A DNA stretch of 36,713 nucleotides from UMGS1474 sp050946775 (lineage in GTDB: Bacteria; Bacillota; Clostridia; Oscillospirales; Acutalibacteraceae), in assembly GCA_050946775.1 (NCBI GenBank), contig JBMNVL010000004.1, positions 1 through 36,713 on the forward strand. Reading direction: 5' to 3'. The translations under genes and the position numbers were made by a program. The notes beneath the pieces were generated by a model that ran no database searches, was not told the origin of the DNA, and was given only the letters and a program-made list of their open reading frames with translations. Below are positions 15,784 to 24,452 of the stretch, one piece after another (position 1 is the first letter of the stretch; each line of letters starts with the position of its first letter).

Positions 15784-18642
15784 GTGTTGGACGAAAACAA
15801 GAAGATTCAGTGTCACTTTATCTCGAACACCCACTGGGACCGTGAGTGGCGTTTCTCCGCCCGCCGCACCCAGTACATGCTCGGCTATATGCTGGATATG
15901 CTGATGGATATCCTGGAAAAGGAGCCCGAGTTCCGGCACTTCCATCTGGATTCCCAGACCATGCCGGTGCAGGATTATCTCGAGATCTATCCCGAGAAGA
16001 AGGAAAAATTCAAGAAGCTGGTCTCCGAGGGCCGCATCGGGATCGGCCCGTGGTTCTGCCTGCCGGATGAGTTCACCGTCGGCGGCGAGTCGCTGGTGCG
16101 CAACCTGCTGCTGGGCCACAAGATCGCCAAGGAGATGGGCGGCGTCAGCAAGACCGGCTATTCGCCCTTCGGCTGGGGTCAGATCTCCCAGCTGCCGCAG
16201 ATCTACGCCGGCTTCGACATCCACTTCGCCTCCTTCTATCGCGGCCTGAACGAGTATGAGGCGCCCACCTCCGAATTCTTCTGGGAGAGCCCCGACGGCA
16301 CCCGCATCTACGCCTCCCGTCTGGGCAAGCGTCCGCGCTACAACATCTGGTACATCGTTCAGCGCCCGGTGTATTACAACCTGCCCAACGAGGGCATCCG
16401 GGACTTCCACTGGAACGACAACAACGGTATCTTCAAGTTCGTTGACAAAAACTACAACGAACTGGACTACCAGTACACCCATCCCTATTTTGAGTATCAC
16501 AAGGAGCACATCAAGGAGCGCGCCGAGCAGGCCATCCGCGAGCAGAACGACGACTGGACCACCTCTCACCGCTTCTGGTCCAACGGCCACGACTCCTCCT
16601 GCCCCGACATCCGCGAGGTGCGGATGATCAAGGATCTGGACGCCGCGCTGCCGAACGCCGACGTCTTCCACAGCACCCTCAAGGAGATGGAGCAGGGGAT
16701 CATCGACGAGTTCGATCCCAACACCCGCGTCCTCAAGGGCGAAATGCGCGCTCCCTTCACCAAGGGCTCGGTTTCGGGCATGATGGGCTGGATCATCTCC
16801 GCCCGCACCTACGTCAAGCAGGCCAACTTCAACACCGAGCGCCAGCTGGAAAACTACGCCGAGCCGATGGCGGTCTTCGCCTCGCTGTGCGGCGCGCCTT
16901 ATCCGCAGAACCAGATCGATCTGTCCTACAACTACCTGCTGCAAAACCACGGCCACGACAGCATCGGCGCCTGTGGCCGCGACGTGGTGTACGAGGACGT
17001 CATCTACCGGTATCGCCAGTCCCGTGAAATGAGCGCCTGCGTGCTGGAGCGCGCCTTCATGGACGTCGCCGGCGACATCGACCTGCGCGACTGGGATCGC
17101 GACGACGCGGCGCTGGTGGTCTTCAACCCCGCTCCCTTCAAGCGCAGCGAGGTCGTCAAGGCGGTGCTGCAGATCCCGGCCGACTGGAAATCCCCCAACT
17201 TCAAGATCCTCGATACCGACGGCAGCGCCGTGAAGTATCAGATCCTGAAGACCAACAAGAACAACGCCCAGATCATCCAGAACCCCAACGACACCGCCAA
17301 CGTCCTGCACACCCAGGAGTACACGGTGATGATGGAGGTCAAGGACGTTCCGGCCATGGGCTACAAGACCCTGAAGATCCAGCCGCTGGGCTACGTGCGC
17401 GCCAACACCCCGGTCACCATGCTGCGCGGTCCGCAGGCGATGGAAAACGAGTATCTGCGGGTCACCTTCAACGCCAACGGCACCTTCGACGTGGTGGACA
17501 AGGAGAACAACAAGACCTACACCGGCCTCAACTTCTTCAAGGACACCGGCGAGATCGGCGATCCCTGGCAGCACATCCTGCCTGAGAACGACGAGACCTT
17601 CACCACCCTCAACCAGAACGCCAAGATCACCCTGGTGCACGACGGCGAGATGGAGACTTCCTTCCGGGTGAAGATCGACTGGGCGCTGCCCGAGAAGCGG
17701 TCGATGGACGAGAAGACCCGTTCGCCCCATCTCAACCCCTGCACCATCGAGAGCGTGGTCAGCCTGAAGAAGGGCTGCCGCTGGGTCGATATCCAGACCA
17801 CCGTCATCAACAATTCCGAGGACCACTACCTGCAGGTGGGCTTCCCGACCGGTATCAAGTCGGAGTTCTCCTACGCGCAGGGTCAGTACGACGTCCTCAA
17901 ACGCCAGGTCGCCAAGCTGGACTACTCGCTGTATGACGAGATCCCGATGACCGAGCATCCGATGAACTCCTTTGTCGACGTCACCGACGGCACCTACGGC
18001 GTGGCGATGCTCAACGAGGGCCTGAAAGCCTACGAAGTCGCCGACGACGAGGACAATACCGTCTACCTGTCGCTGCTGCGCTGCTTCCCGCTGCGGATCT
18101 GCGTTACCTCCGATATGCAGGATTACAGCTGGGAGAAGGGCTCGCAGTGCATCGGCAAAAACGAGTTCCACTACGCCTTCATGCCGCACGCCGGCAACTG
18201 GGAGCAGGCCAACGTCTGGGGCGCTTCCGAGCAGTTCAACCTGGATCTGCTGATGGCGCAGGTCGCCCCGACCGCCCACGGCAAGAACCCGCTGATCCAC
18301 TCCTTCCTGGAGCTGGGCACCGAGCGGCTGAACGTCAGCGCCGTCAAGCGCGCCGAGGATGGCGACGGCTACGTCGTGCGTCTGTTCAACCCGTCGGATG
18401 ACGCGGTTCAGAGCACCATCCGCCTCAACGGCGGCATCGCGCCCATTGCCAAGCCCCAGTCCCCGGTGGAGCGTCAGGCGGCCGAATTCGAGCTGCCGGC
18501 CTATTCCGGCAAGGCGTGGAGCAAGGTCGAGCTGGTCACCCTCGAGGAGAAACCGGTCGAGACTCTGACCATGAACGCCGACGGCACCGTGCCCTTCACC
18601 ATCACCGGCAAAAAGATCCTCACCATCAAATTCGGCTGCTGA
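15784..18642 (+). CDS. Glycoside hydrolase family 38 (alpha-mannosidase-like), altered active site
   Basis: GTG 15784 follows AAGGAG by 6 bases; TTG 15787 is an alternative. The 952-residue product has the GH38 order: metal-site HWDREW (H17, D19), the LDSQT block (D56) with EGRIGIGPWF, the nucleophile block at 126-140, HDS (H391) and a long beta-sandwich C-terminus. In characterised GH38 enzymes the nucleophile block reads like Y-L-P-D-S-F-G-Q, where the Asp is both nucleophile and Zn ligand. Here it reads YSPFGWGQ with Phe129 in the Asp position. The other metal ligands are kept. There is no signal peptide, so it is cytoplasmic. It may be inactive, use a different mechanism or belong to a divergent clade. 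It follows a HAD hydrolase in one operon. Confidence 0.85.
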   Translation: MLDENKKIQCHFISNTHWDREWRFSARRTQYMLGYMLDMLMDILEKEPEFRHFHLDSQTMPVQDYLEIYPEKKEKFKKLVSEGRIGIGPWFCLPDEFTVGGESLVRNLLLGHKIAKEMGGVSKTGYSPFGWGQISQLPQIYAGFDIHFASFYRGLNEYEAPTSEFFWESPDGTRIYASRLGKRPRYNIWYIVQRPVYYNLPNEGIRDFHWNDNNGIFKFVDKNYNELDYQYTHPYFEYHKEHIKERAEQAIREQNDDWTTSHRFWSNGHDSSCPDIREVRMIKDLDAALPNADVFHSTLKEMEQGIIDEFDPNTRVLKGEMRAPFTKGSVSGMMGWIISARTYVKQANFNTERQLENYAEPMAVFASLCGAPYPQNQIDLSYNYLLQNHGHDSIGACGRDVVYEDVIYRYRQSREMSACVLERAFMDVAGDIDLRDWDRDDAALVVFNPAPFKRSEVVKAVLQIPADWKSPNFKILDTDGSAVKYQILKTNKNNAQIIQNPNDTANVLHTQEYTVMMEVKDVPAMGYKTLKIQPLGYVRANTPVTMLRGPQAMENEYLRVTFNANGTFDVVDKENNKTYTGLNFFKDTGEIGDPWQHILPENDETFTTLNQNAKITLVHDGEMETSFRVKIDWALPEKRSMDEKTRSPHLNPCTIESVVSLKKGCRWVDIQTTVINNSEDHYLQVGFPTGIKSEFSYAQGQYDVLKRQVAKLDYSLYDEIPMTEHPMNSFVDVTDGTYGVAMLNEGLKAYEVADDEDNTVYLSLLRCFPLRICVTSDMQDYSWEKGSQCIGKNEFHYAFMPHAGNWEQANVWGASEQFNLDLLMAQVAPTAHGKNPLIHSFLELGTERLNVSAVKRAEDGDGYVVRLFNPSDDAVQSTIRLNGGIAPIAKPQSPVERQAAEFELPAYSGKAWSKVELVTLEEKPVETLTMNADGTVPFTITGKKILTIKFGC

Positions 18643-18667
18643 TCTTTTGCCTGATCCGCTGGTTTTC

Positions 18668-18697
18668 AAGGCGGGCTCCTGCGGGAGCCCGCCTTTT
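18668..18697 (+). terminator. Intrinsic terminator after the GH38-like gene
   Basis: AAGGCGGGCTCC (18668-18679) pairs with GGAGCCCGCCTT (18684-18695) around TGCG, with four Ts. Confidence 0.88.
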
Positions 18698-18760
18698 GCT
18701 TTGCCCAAAGACGCACAAACCGGCGGCGAGCGCACCCCGACCCCTTTTTTTCACAGATTA

Positions 18761-18789
18761 TTGGCAAATGAGAAAAATGATGGTATAAT
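18761..18789 (+). promoter_or_regulatory. Promoter of the NatAB-like operon
   Basis: TTGGCA (18761-18766), a 17-base spacer, TATAAT (18784-18789), about 30 bases before the ATPase start. Confidence 0.85.
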
Positions 18790-18819
18790 GAACAACACGC
18801 AAAAAAGGAGGGATGACCC

Positions 18820-19713
18820 ATGCGGTTGGAACTGCGGGATATCCGCAAAAGCTTCGGCGCCAAGCAGGTGCTCAAGGGGGTGACCCTGACCGCCGAGGGC
18901 GGTCGGGCGTTTGGCCTGCTCGGGCGCAACGGCGCCGGCAAGACCACCTCGATCCGCATTTTGATGAACGTCTTTCCCGCCGACGGCGGACAGGTGCTGA
19001 TCGACGGCGCGCCCATCGACTACACCCGGGTGGGCTTCGGCTATCTGCCGGAGGAACGGGGGCTGTACCCCAAGAAAAAAATCCTCGACCAGCTTACGTA
19101 TTTCGCCGAGCTCAAGGGAATGGCCCATCGCGCGGCGGTCGAAGCGGTGGATTACTGGCTCGACCGGCTGGGGATGAGCGAATACCGCAGCAAACGGCTG
19201 GATACCCTGTCCAAGGGCAACCAGCAGAAGATCCAGCTGATCACCGCGCTGGCGCACGATCCGCAGGTGGTCATCCTGGACGAGCCCTTTTCGGGGCTGG
19301 ATCCGGTCAACGCCCGCCTGCTCAAAGAGGTGGTGCGCGACCAGATCGACAAGGGCAAGATCGTGCTGTTTTCCAGCCATCAAATGAACTACATCGAAGA
19401 ATTCTGCGACGATATCGCCATTTTGTACGACGGCAAAGTGGTGCTGTCGGGGGATCTGCGGCAAATCAAACGCGGCTATCCCCGGGACCGGCTGGTGGTG
19501 CGCTCGCCGCAGTCCGACCGGATCGCCGCCGATTGGGGCGATCGCTGCACCGTGCGGCGCAGCGGCGCGCTACTGTTGGCGCTGGATTCGCCTGAGGAGA
19601 AAAGCGAGGCGATCAAGCGGCTGGCGGACACCTACGACGTCGACCAGATCAAGGTGTACGAGCCGTCGCTCAACGACATTTTCGTCGAGTACACCGACCG
19701 GAAGGAGGGCTGA
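18820..19713 (+). CDS. ABC exporter ATPase, NatA type
   Basis: ATG 18820 is 8 bases after AAGGAGG. The 297-residue protein has Walker A GRNGAGKTT at ~35-43, Q-loop LPEERGLYPKKK, signature LSKGNQQK, Walker B VVILDEPFSGLDP and H-loop SSHQM. The LPEERGLYPK and LSKGNQQK forms are characteristic of the NatA/YhaQ subgroup, which ends in a DUF4162-like tail (here YDVDQIKVYEPSLNDIFVEY). This subgroup drives ABC-2 exporters of sodium or toxic compounds. The gene is coupled to the downstream permease (gap of 3 bases), which is frameshifted, so the ATPase may have lost its partner. Confidence 0.92.
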   Translation: MRLELRDIRKSFGAKQVLKGVTLTAEGGRAFGLLGRNGAGKTTSIRILMNVFPADGGQVLIDGAPIDYTRVGFGYLPEERGLYPKKKILDQLTYFAELKGMAHRAAVEAVDYWLDRLGMSEYRSKRLDTLSKGNQQKIQLITALAHDPQVVILDEPFSGLDPVNARLLKEVVRDQIDKGKIVLFSSHQMNYIEEFCDDIAILYDGKVVLSGDLRQIKRGYPRDRLVVRSPQSDRIAADWGDRCTVRRSGALLLALDSPEEKSEAIKRLADTYDVDQIKVYEPSLNDIFVEYTDRKEG

Positions 19714-19716
19714 CGG

Positions 19717-20948
19717 ATGAAGCAGTTTCAACGCATCCTGCGGTTTGAGATGCGGCACTATTTCACCAACCGCGCCTTCGTCGGCGTTACCCTCTTTTTG
19801 GCGGTGACGATTGCCGTGGTGATGTTTTTCCCGCGGATACTGGAGTCCGCCGGCAGCGGCGAAGGAGAACCCGTCGACCGGCCGGTGATGCTTCTCGCGG
19901 GCGATCCGTCGGCTGTGACGCCGGGACTGGACGAGGCGTTTGCCGGGGCGTTCGGAGAATACGAGGTGCGCCGTTTTGACGGCGACGCCGAGGCGATAAA
20001 AGCCGCCGTCACCGCAAAAGAAGGGGAATGCGGGATCTATCTGCACTCCCTGCGGGACTACACCTACTACGTCAACAACCGGATGCTGGCCGATCGCAAC
20101 GCCGCCGTCGCCGACGAGGTGCTCCGCCAGTTGGCCGCCCAGCAGTTTTTGATCGAGCAGGGGCTGGATATGGCGGCGGTTCAGGCGGCGCAGACGGTTG
20201 CCGTCACCCACGAGGAGGTGACGCTGGGTTCGATCAGGCCCACAACTACTTTTACACCTACATCATGATCTTCGCGCTGTATATGGTCATCATGCTTTAC
20301 GGGCAGATGGTGGCCACCAACGTCGCCAGCGAAAAGAGCTCCCGTGCCATGGAGGTGCTGATCACCAGCGCCAAACCGACGGCGATGATGTTCGGCAAGG
20401 TGATCGCCTCGGGATTGGCGGGGTTGATCCAGCTGGTGGTCATCTTCGGCTCGGCGGTGCTTTGCTTCAACCTCAACCGGGCGTACTGGAGCGACCTGGC
20501 GATCGTCGTCTCCATCTTCGATATGCCGCTGTCGCTGCTGGGCTATATGCTGGTCTTCTTCATTTTGGGCTTTTTCCTCTACGCCTTTATGTACGGCGCC
20601 ATCGGCTCGACCGTCTCCAAGCTGGAGGACGTCGGCACCGCCGTGATGCCCATCACCATGATGTTCGTGGTCGCCTTCGTGGTGGTGATGACCGCCTTGA
20701 GCGGCAGCATGGACAGTCCGCTGATCAAGGTGTTTTCTTTCATCCCCTTTACCTCGCCGATGGCGATGTTTACCCGCATCGCCATGAGCACCGTGCCGTG
20801 GTACGAAATCGCCTTGTCGGCGGGACTGCTGACGGCGACGGTGATCGGTATCGGGGTGTTGGCGGCCAAGATCTACCGGGTCGGGGTACTGCTGTACGGC
20901 AACCGGCCGAAGATTTCCGCGCTGCTCAAAGCCATCCGCAAGGCGTAA
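19717..20948 (+). pseudogene. ABC-2 permease (NatB type) split by a one-base frameshift
   Basis: ATG 19717 follows GGAGGG. The first frame runs to a stop at 20268 and gives helix 1 (GVTLFLAVTIAVVMFF) and the external domain up to about EEVTLG. From ~20229 the similarity continues in the next frame: FDQAHNYFYTYIMIFALYM, five more helices, and the end KISALLKAIRKA at 20948. One missing base at CTGGGTTCGAT (20224-20234) explains the break. Joined, the product is about 410 residues, normal for NatB. No slippery heptamer of the X-XXY-YYZ kind is seen in the right frame. This is either a recent mutation or a sequencing/assembly error. Confidence 0.85.
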
Positions 20949-20958
20949 ACCGCCTGCC

Positions 20959-20989
20959 AAAAAGGGCGCTCGTTTGAGCGCCCTTTTTT
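20959..20989 (+). terminator. Intrinsic terminator after the NatB-like gene
   Basis: AAAAAGGGCGCTC (20959-20971) pairs with GAGCGCCCTTTTT around GTTT, ending in six Ts at 20989. Confidence 0.92.
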
Positions 20990-21015
20990 CATGGGCTCGA
21001 ATTTGCCGCCAACGG

Positions 21016-21044
21016 TTGCCAAATCGAAAAAAACGTGGTATACT
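21016..21044 (+). promoter_or_regulatory. Promoter of the murI-argS operon
   Basis: TTGCCA (21016-21021), a 17-base spacer, TATACT (21039-21044). Confidence 0.82.
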
Positions 21045-21087
21045 AATATATCTATGAGCATAAGGCTTTTCCAAAGGAGGTGGCGAT

Positions 21088-21918
21088 ATGGATAACCGGG
21101 CGATCGGGGTGTTCGATTCGGGGCTGGGCGGCTTGACGGTGGTGCGTCAATTGATCGACCAGCTGCCGGGGGAGGACGTCGTGTATTTCGGCGACACCGG
21201 CCGGGTGCCCTACGGTACCCGCAGCAGGGAGACCATCGAACGCTACACCCGGCAGGACTGCCGCTTTCTGCAAAGCCGGAACGTGAAAATGATCATCGCC
21301 GCCTGCGGCACCGTCAGCTCGGTGGCGCCGCACATTCTCGAAAAATTGCCGCTGCCGGCCATCGGGGTGGTGGAGGCGGCGGCCGACGCCGCCGTCGCCG
21401 CCTCAAAAAACCGGCGCATCGGGGTGATCGGCACCGCCGCGACGGTCCGCTCCGGCTCGTTTGAGCGGCGGATCAAAGCGGCGGCGGCAGACGCCGAGGT
21501 GACCGCCATTGCCTGTCCGTTGTTCGTGCCGCTGGTGGAAAACGGCTGGATCGAGCCGGATAATCCCGTTACCCGCCAGACCGCGGCCGTCTATCTGCGG
21601 CCGCTGCGGGAGGCCGGGGTGGACACCCTGATCCTCGGCTGCACCCATTTCCCGCTGCTGGCGCCCATCATCGCGCAGGTACTGCCGGGGGTGACGCTGA
21701 TCGATTCCGGCAAAGAAGCCGCCCGGCGGTGCGCCGTGATTTTGCGCCAGCAGGATCTGCTGGCCGACCGGCCAACCGGTGGAAAGCACCGCTATTGCGT
21801 CAGCGACCACGCCGCCGATTTTTCCCGGGTGGCGTCGATGTTTCTCGGGCAACCGGTCCAGGCCGACACCGAATGGGTGGGGCTGGAGGAGATCGAAACG
21901 CCGCCGGAGGCCTTGTGA
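21088..21918 (+). CDS. murI: Glutamate racemase
   Basis: Cytosolic enzyme that converts L- to D-glutamate for peptidoglycan. ATG 21088 is 7 bases after AAAGGAGG. The 276-residue length is normal. Visible motifs: GVFDSGLGGLTV at the N-terminus, FGDTGRVPYGTRS, the first catalytic Cys73 in ACGTVSS, and the second catalytic Cys185 in GCTHFPLL. Most MurI enzymes have ACNT around the first Cys; the Asn is Gly here, a variant that may affect activity or occur in a subclade. The stop overlaps the next start by one base (TGATG), so translation is coupled to the DUF1934-like gene. Confidence 0.93.
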   Translation: MDNRAIGVFDSGLGGLTVVRQLIDQLPGEDVVYFGDTGRVPYGTRSRETIERYTRQDCRFLQSRNVKMIIAACGTVSSVAPHILEKLPLPAIGVVEAAADAAVAASKNRRIGVIGTAATVRSGSFERRIKAAAADAEVTAIACPLFVPLVENGWIEPDNPVTRQTAAVYLRPLREAGVDTLILGCTHFPLLAPIIAQVLPGVTLIDSGKEAARRCAVILRQQDLLADRPTGGKHRYCVSDHAADFSRVASMFLGQPVQADTEWVGLEEIETPPEAL

Positions 21919-22361
21919 TGAAGGTGCGATTGCGGGTGACCGGCCGCCAGACGGTGGACGGGCAGACCGACGAGACGGTGCTGGATCTGCCGGGGACGCT
22001 GACGGCGCTGGACGACGGCTGGGAGATCGTTTATCACCAGCGGGAGGAAGGACAGGCCATCACCACCCGGGTACGGGTGACCGACGGGATGATGACCGTC
22101 ACCCGTTCGGGTGACGCGGCGTCCACCCTGCGGCTGAAGCCGGGCAAACCGTTGAACGCCCGGTACGATACCGGCTACGGCGTTTTGCCGATGACGATAC
22201 AAACCGATCTGCTTTTGTGCGATCTGACCCCGTCCGGCGGACGGGTGACGGCGCGTTACCGGCTGATCATCGGCGGGATGACCGCCGGCCATGAACTGAC
22301 GATGGAAGTAAAACAAGAGGAGAGAGTTGACCATGTCCACTGTAGTGCAGACTGCCCGTGA
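21918..22361 (+). CDS. DUF1934 / YwiB-like beta-barrel protein
   Basis: ATG 21918 overlaps the murI stop and follows GGAGG by 7 bases. The 147-residue soluble protein is beta-rich, with VRLRVTGRQTVDGQTDETV at the start, GWEIVYHQRE, and later LPMTIQTDLLLCDL and RYRLIIGG. This pattern and the position before argS match the DUF1934 family (YwiB in Bacillus, also next to argS). Members have a lipocalin-like fold and no established role. The last 29 bases overlap the argS start, so translation is coupled. Confidence 0.75.
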   Translation: MKVRLRVTGRQTVDGQTDETVLDLPGTLTALDDGWEIVYHQREEGQAITTRVRVTDGMMTVTRSGDAASTLRLKPGKPLNARYDTGYGVLPMTIQTDLLLCDLTPSGGRVTARYRLIIGGMTAGHELTMEVKQEERVDHVHCSADCP

Positions 22362-24075
22362 TCAGGTGCGGGAATTGATCCTGAACGCCTTGGGAGAGGC
22401 GGTGGCCGCCGGCGAACTGCCCGCCGAGCCCATCCCCTCGTTCGGCGTCGAGGTGCCGGGAGACCGGGCGCACGGCGATCTGTCGGCCAACGCGGCGATG
22501 GTGTCGGCCCGGGCGTTCAAGCTGCCGCCCCGCCGGATCGCCGAGATCGTGTCGTCCCATCTGCGGGTGGAGGACACCTATTTTGAAAAAGCGGAAGTCG
22601 CCGGTCCCGGCTTCCTCAACTTCTTTTTGTCCCCGGCGTTCTACGCCGACGTGGTGGCCGACGTGCTGGACAAACGGGAGGCGTACGGCCGTTCGGATTA
22701 CGGCAAGGGCAAAAAGGTGATGGTGGAATTCGTTTCCGCCAACCCCACCGGGCCGATGCACATGGGCAACGCCCGGGGCGGTGCGCTGGGCGACTGTCTG
22801 GCCGCCGTGCTGGACGCCGCCGGATACGACGTCTGGCGGGAATTTTACGTCAACGACGCCGGCAACCAGATCGAAAAATTCGCCGTGTCGCTGGAGGCGC
22901 GGTATCTGCAGATCTTCAAGGGCGAGGACGCCGTGCCCTTCCCGGAGGACGCCTATCACGGCGACGATATCAAGGAGCACGCCGCTGCCTTCGCCGAACT
23001 GCACGGCGACAAATTCGTCGCCGCGGACGAGAGCGAACGCCGGCAGGCGCTGGTGGATTTCGCCCTGCCCAAAAACATCGAGCGGATGCACCGGGACATG
23101 GAAAAATACCGCATCCGGTACGACGAGTGGTTCCTCGAATCCACCCTGCACAACGACGGGGAGCTGCAAGCGACCATCGACCTGCTCAAAGAGCGGGGGA
23201 TGACCTACGAAAAAGACGGGGCGCTGTGGTACAAAAACAAAGAGGTGCTCACCGAAAAACTGCTGGCCGAGGGAAAAACGCAGGCCGAGATCGACAAACT
23301 GGAGCTCAAGGACGACGTGCTGGTGCGTCTCAACGGCAATCCCACCTATTTTGCCGCCGATATCGCCTATCACCGCAACAAATTCGCCCGCGGCTTCGAT
23401 ACCTGCATCGACGTGTGGGGCGCCGATCACCACGGCCACGTCGCCCGGATGAAGGGCGCGATGGACGCCGTCGGGCTGAACGGGGACAAGCTGCAGGTGG
23501 TGCTCATCCAGCTGGTGCGGCTGATGCGGGACGGCGAGGTGGTGCGGATGAGCAAACGCACCGGCAAGGCCATCCAGCTGTCCGATCTGCTCGACGAGGT
23601 GCCGGTGGACGCGGCGCGGTTTTTCTTCAATCTGCGCCAGGCCAATACCCGGATGGATTTCGATCTGGATCTGGCCATCGAGGAATCCTCCTCCAACCCG
23701 GTGTATTACGTCCAGTACGCCCACGCCCGGATCTGCTCCATCTTCCGCAAAATGGAGGAAGAGGGCGTTGCCCTTCGCCCGACGACCGACGAGGAGCGGG
23801 CGCGGCTGACCCAGCCGGAGGAAAAGGAACTCATCCGCCATCTGGCCGCCTACACCGACGAGATCGTCGAGGCCGCCAAGGAATACGATCCCGCCCGGAT
23901 CACCCGGTACTGCCTGGATCTCGGGGCGCTGTTCCACAAGTTTTACAACGCCTGCCGGGTCAAGGGCGAGGACGAGGGGCTGATGCAGGCGCGCCTGGCG
24001 CTGTGCGACGCCACCCGTACCGTGCTGCGAGGCGCTCTGACCCTGCTGAAGATCACCGCACCGGAGAGTATGTGA
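22333..24075 (+). CDS. argS: Arginyl-tRNA synthetase
   Basis: Charges tRNA-Arg in the cytosol. The chosen start is ATG 22333, about 10 bases after AGAGGAG, inside the end of the previous gene. The 580-residue length is typical. Domains: N-terminal additional domain to ~110, the class I HIGH motif in ANPTGPMHMGN, a KMSKS-like motif in RMSKRTGKAIQL, and the anticodon-binding DALR domain with VYYVQYAHARICSI. The window also carries a tRNA-Arg(CCU) gene 6 kb downstream, a possible substrate. Confidence 0.96.
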   Translation: MSTVVQTARDQVRELILNALGEAVAAGELPAEPIPSFGVEVPGDRAHGDLSANAAMVSARAFKLPPRRIAEIVSSHLRVEDTYFEKAEVAGPGFLNFFLSPAFYADVVADVLDKREAYGRSDYGKGKKVMVEFVSANPTGPMHMGNARGGALGDCLAAVLDAAGYDVWREFYVNDAGNQIEKFAVSLEARYLQIFKGEDAVPFPEDAYHGDDIKEHAAAFAELHGDKFVAADESERRQALVDFALPKNIERMHRDMEKYRIRYDEWFLESTLHNDGELQATIDLLKERGMTYEKDGALWYKNKEVLTEKLLAEGKTQAEIDKLELKDDVLVRLNGNPTYFAADIAYHRNKFARGFDTCIDVWGADHHGHVARMKGAMDAVGLNGDKLQVVLIQLVRLMRDGEVVRMSKRTGKAIQLSDLLDEVPVDAARFFFNLRQANTRMDFDLDLAIEESSSNPVYYVQYAHARICSIFRKMEEEGVALRPTTDEERARLTQPEEKELIRHLAAYTDEIVEAAKEYDPARITRYCLDLGALFHKFYNACRVKGEDEGLMQARLALCDATRTVLRGALTLLKITAPESM

Positions 24076-24174
24076 CGTTAGATATCAGACGTTAGATATC
24101 AGACGTCAGACCGCCCGCCGGTGGTTTGGCGCAAAACGTCCGGACGGTCATCCTGAGCGAAGCGAAGGATCTTT
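24074..24174. repeat. Short tandem repeat and dispersed repeat after argS
   Basis: GACGTTAGATATCA is repeated twice (24074-24087, 24088-24101), with a partial third. A copy of the GTCATCCTGAGCGAAGCGAA word follows at 24147-24174. No gene or terminator hairpin of its own is clear in 24076-24228. Confidence 0.75.
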
Positions 24175-24228
24175 CCCGCGCAAACCGGCCTACGGGCAAG
24201 GGGACCCAAAATAATCTGTGGTTTTCGG

Positions 24229-24257
24229 TTGCGTTCGGGGAAAAACTATGCTATACT
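24229..24257 (+). promoter_or_regulatory. Promoter of the SRP RNA gene
   Basis: TTGCGT (24229-24234), a 17-base spacer, TATACT (24252-24257). It predicts a transcript start near 24264. Confidence 0.8.
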
Positions 24258-24263
24258 GAATAA

Positions 24264-24426
24264 GATAAATGCCAATGCCGCGTGATCTTCGGCATACGGG
24301 CAGGCTGGTCCTGTGCGACGGTGCGCCGTGAACCATGTCAGGCGGGGAACCGAGCAGCATTAAGCGGTTGCGTCCGTGCGCCGCAGCCAACCGGTTTGTC
24401 CGTATGCCCAAGATCGCGCGGTTTTT
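24264..24426 (+). ncRNA. ffs: Signal recognition particle RNA, small bacterial type
   Basis: Scaffold RNA of the signal recognition particle, bound by Ffh. The tip has the conserved hairpin ATGTCAGGCGGGGAACCGAG followed by CAGC: a GGAA tetraloop closed by CGG/CCG, with the CAGG/GAGCAGC internal loop. The outer stem pairs GCCGCG-TGATCTT-CGGCATACGG (24277 on) with CCGTATGCC-CAAGATC-GCGCGG (to about 24421), and a TTTTT tract ends it. This gives about 145-150 nt with no obvious Alu domain. Position just upstream of dnaX matches Bacillus subtilis. Exact ends are estimated. Confidence 0.9.
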
Positions 24427-24452
24427 GAAAATTGCCGCAGGAGGTGGCTTTC

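Noticed and set aside
20224..20240. Programmed frameshift in the NatB-like permease
   Set aside because: No slippery sequence in the right phase and no precedent for this family; a plain one-base deletion or sequencing error is simpler.
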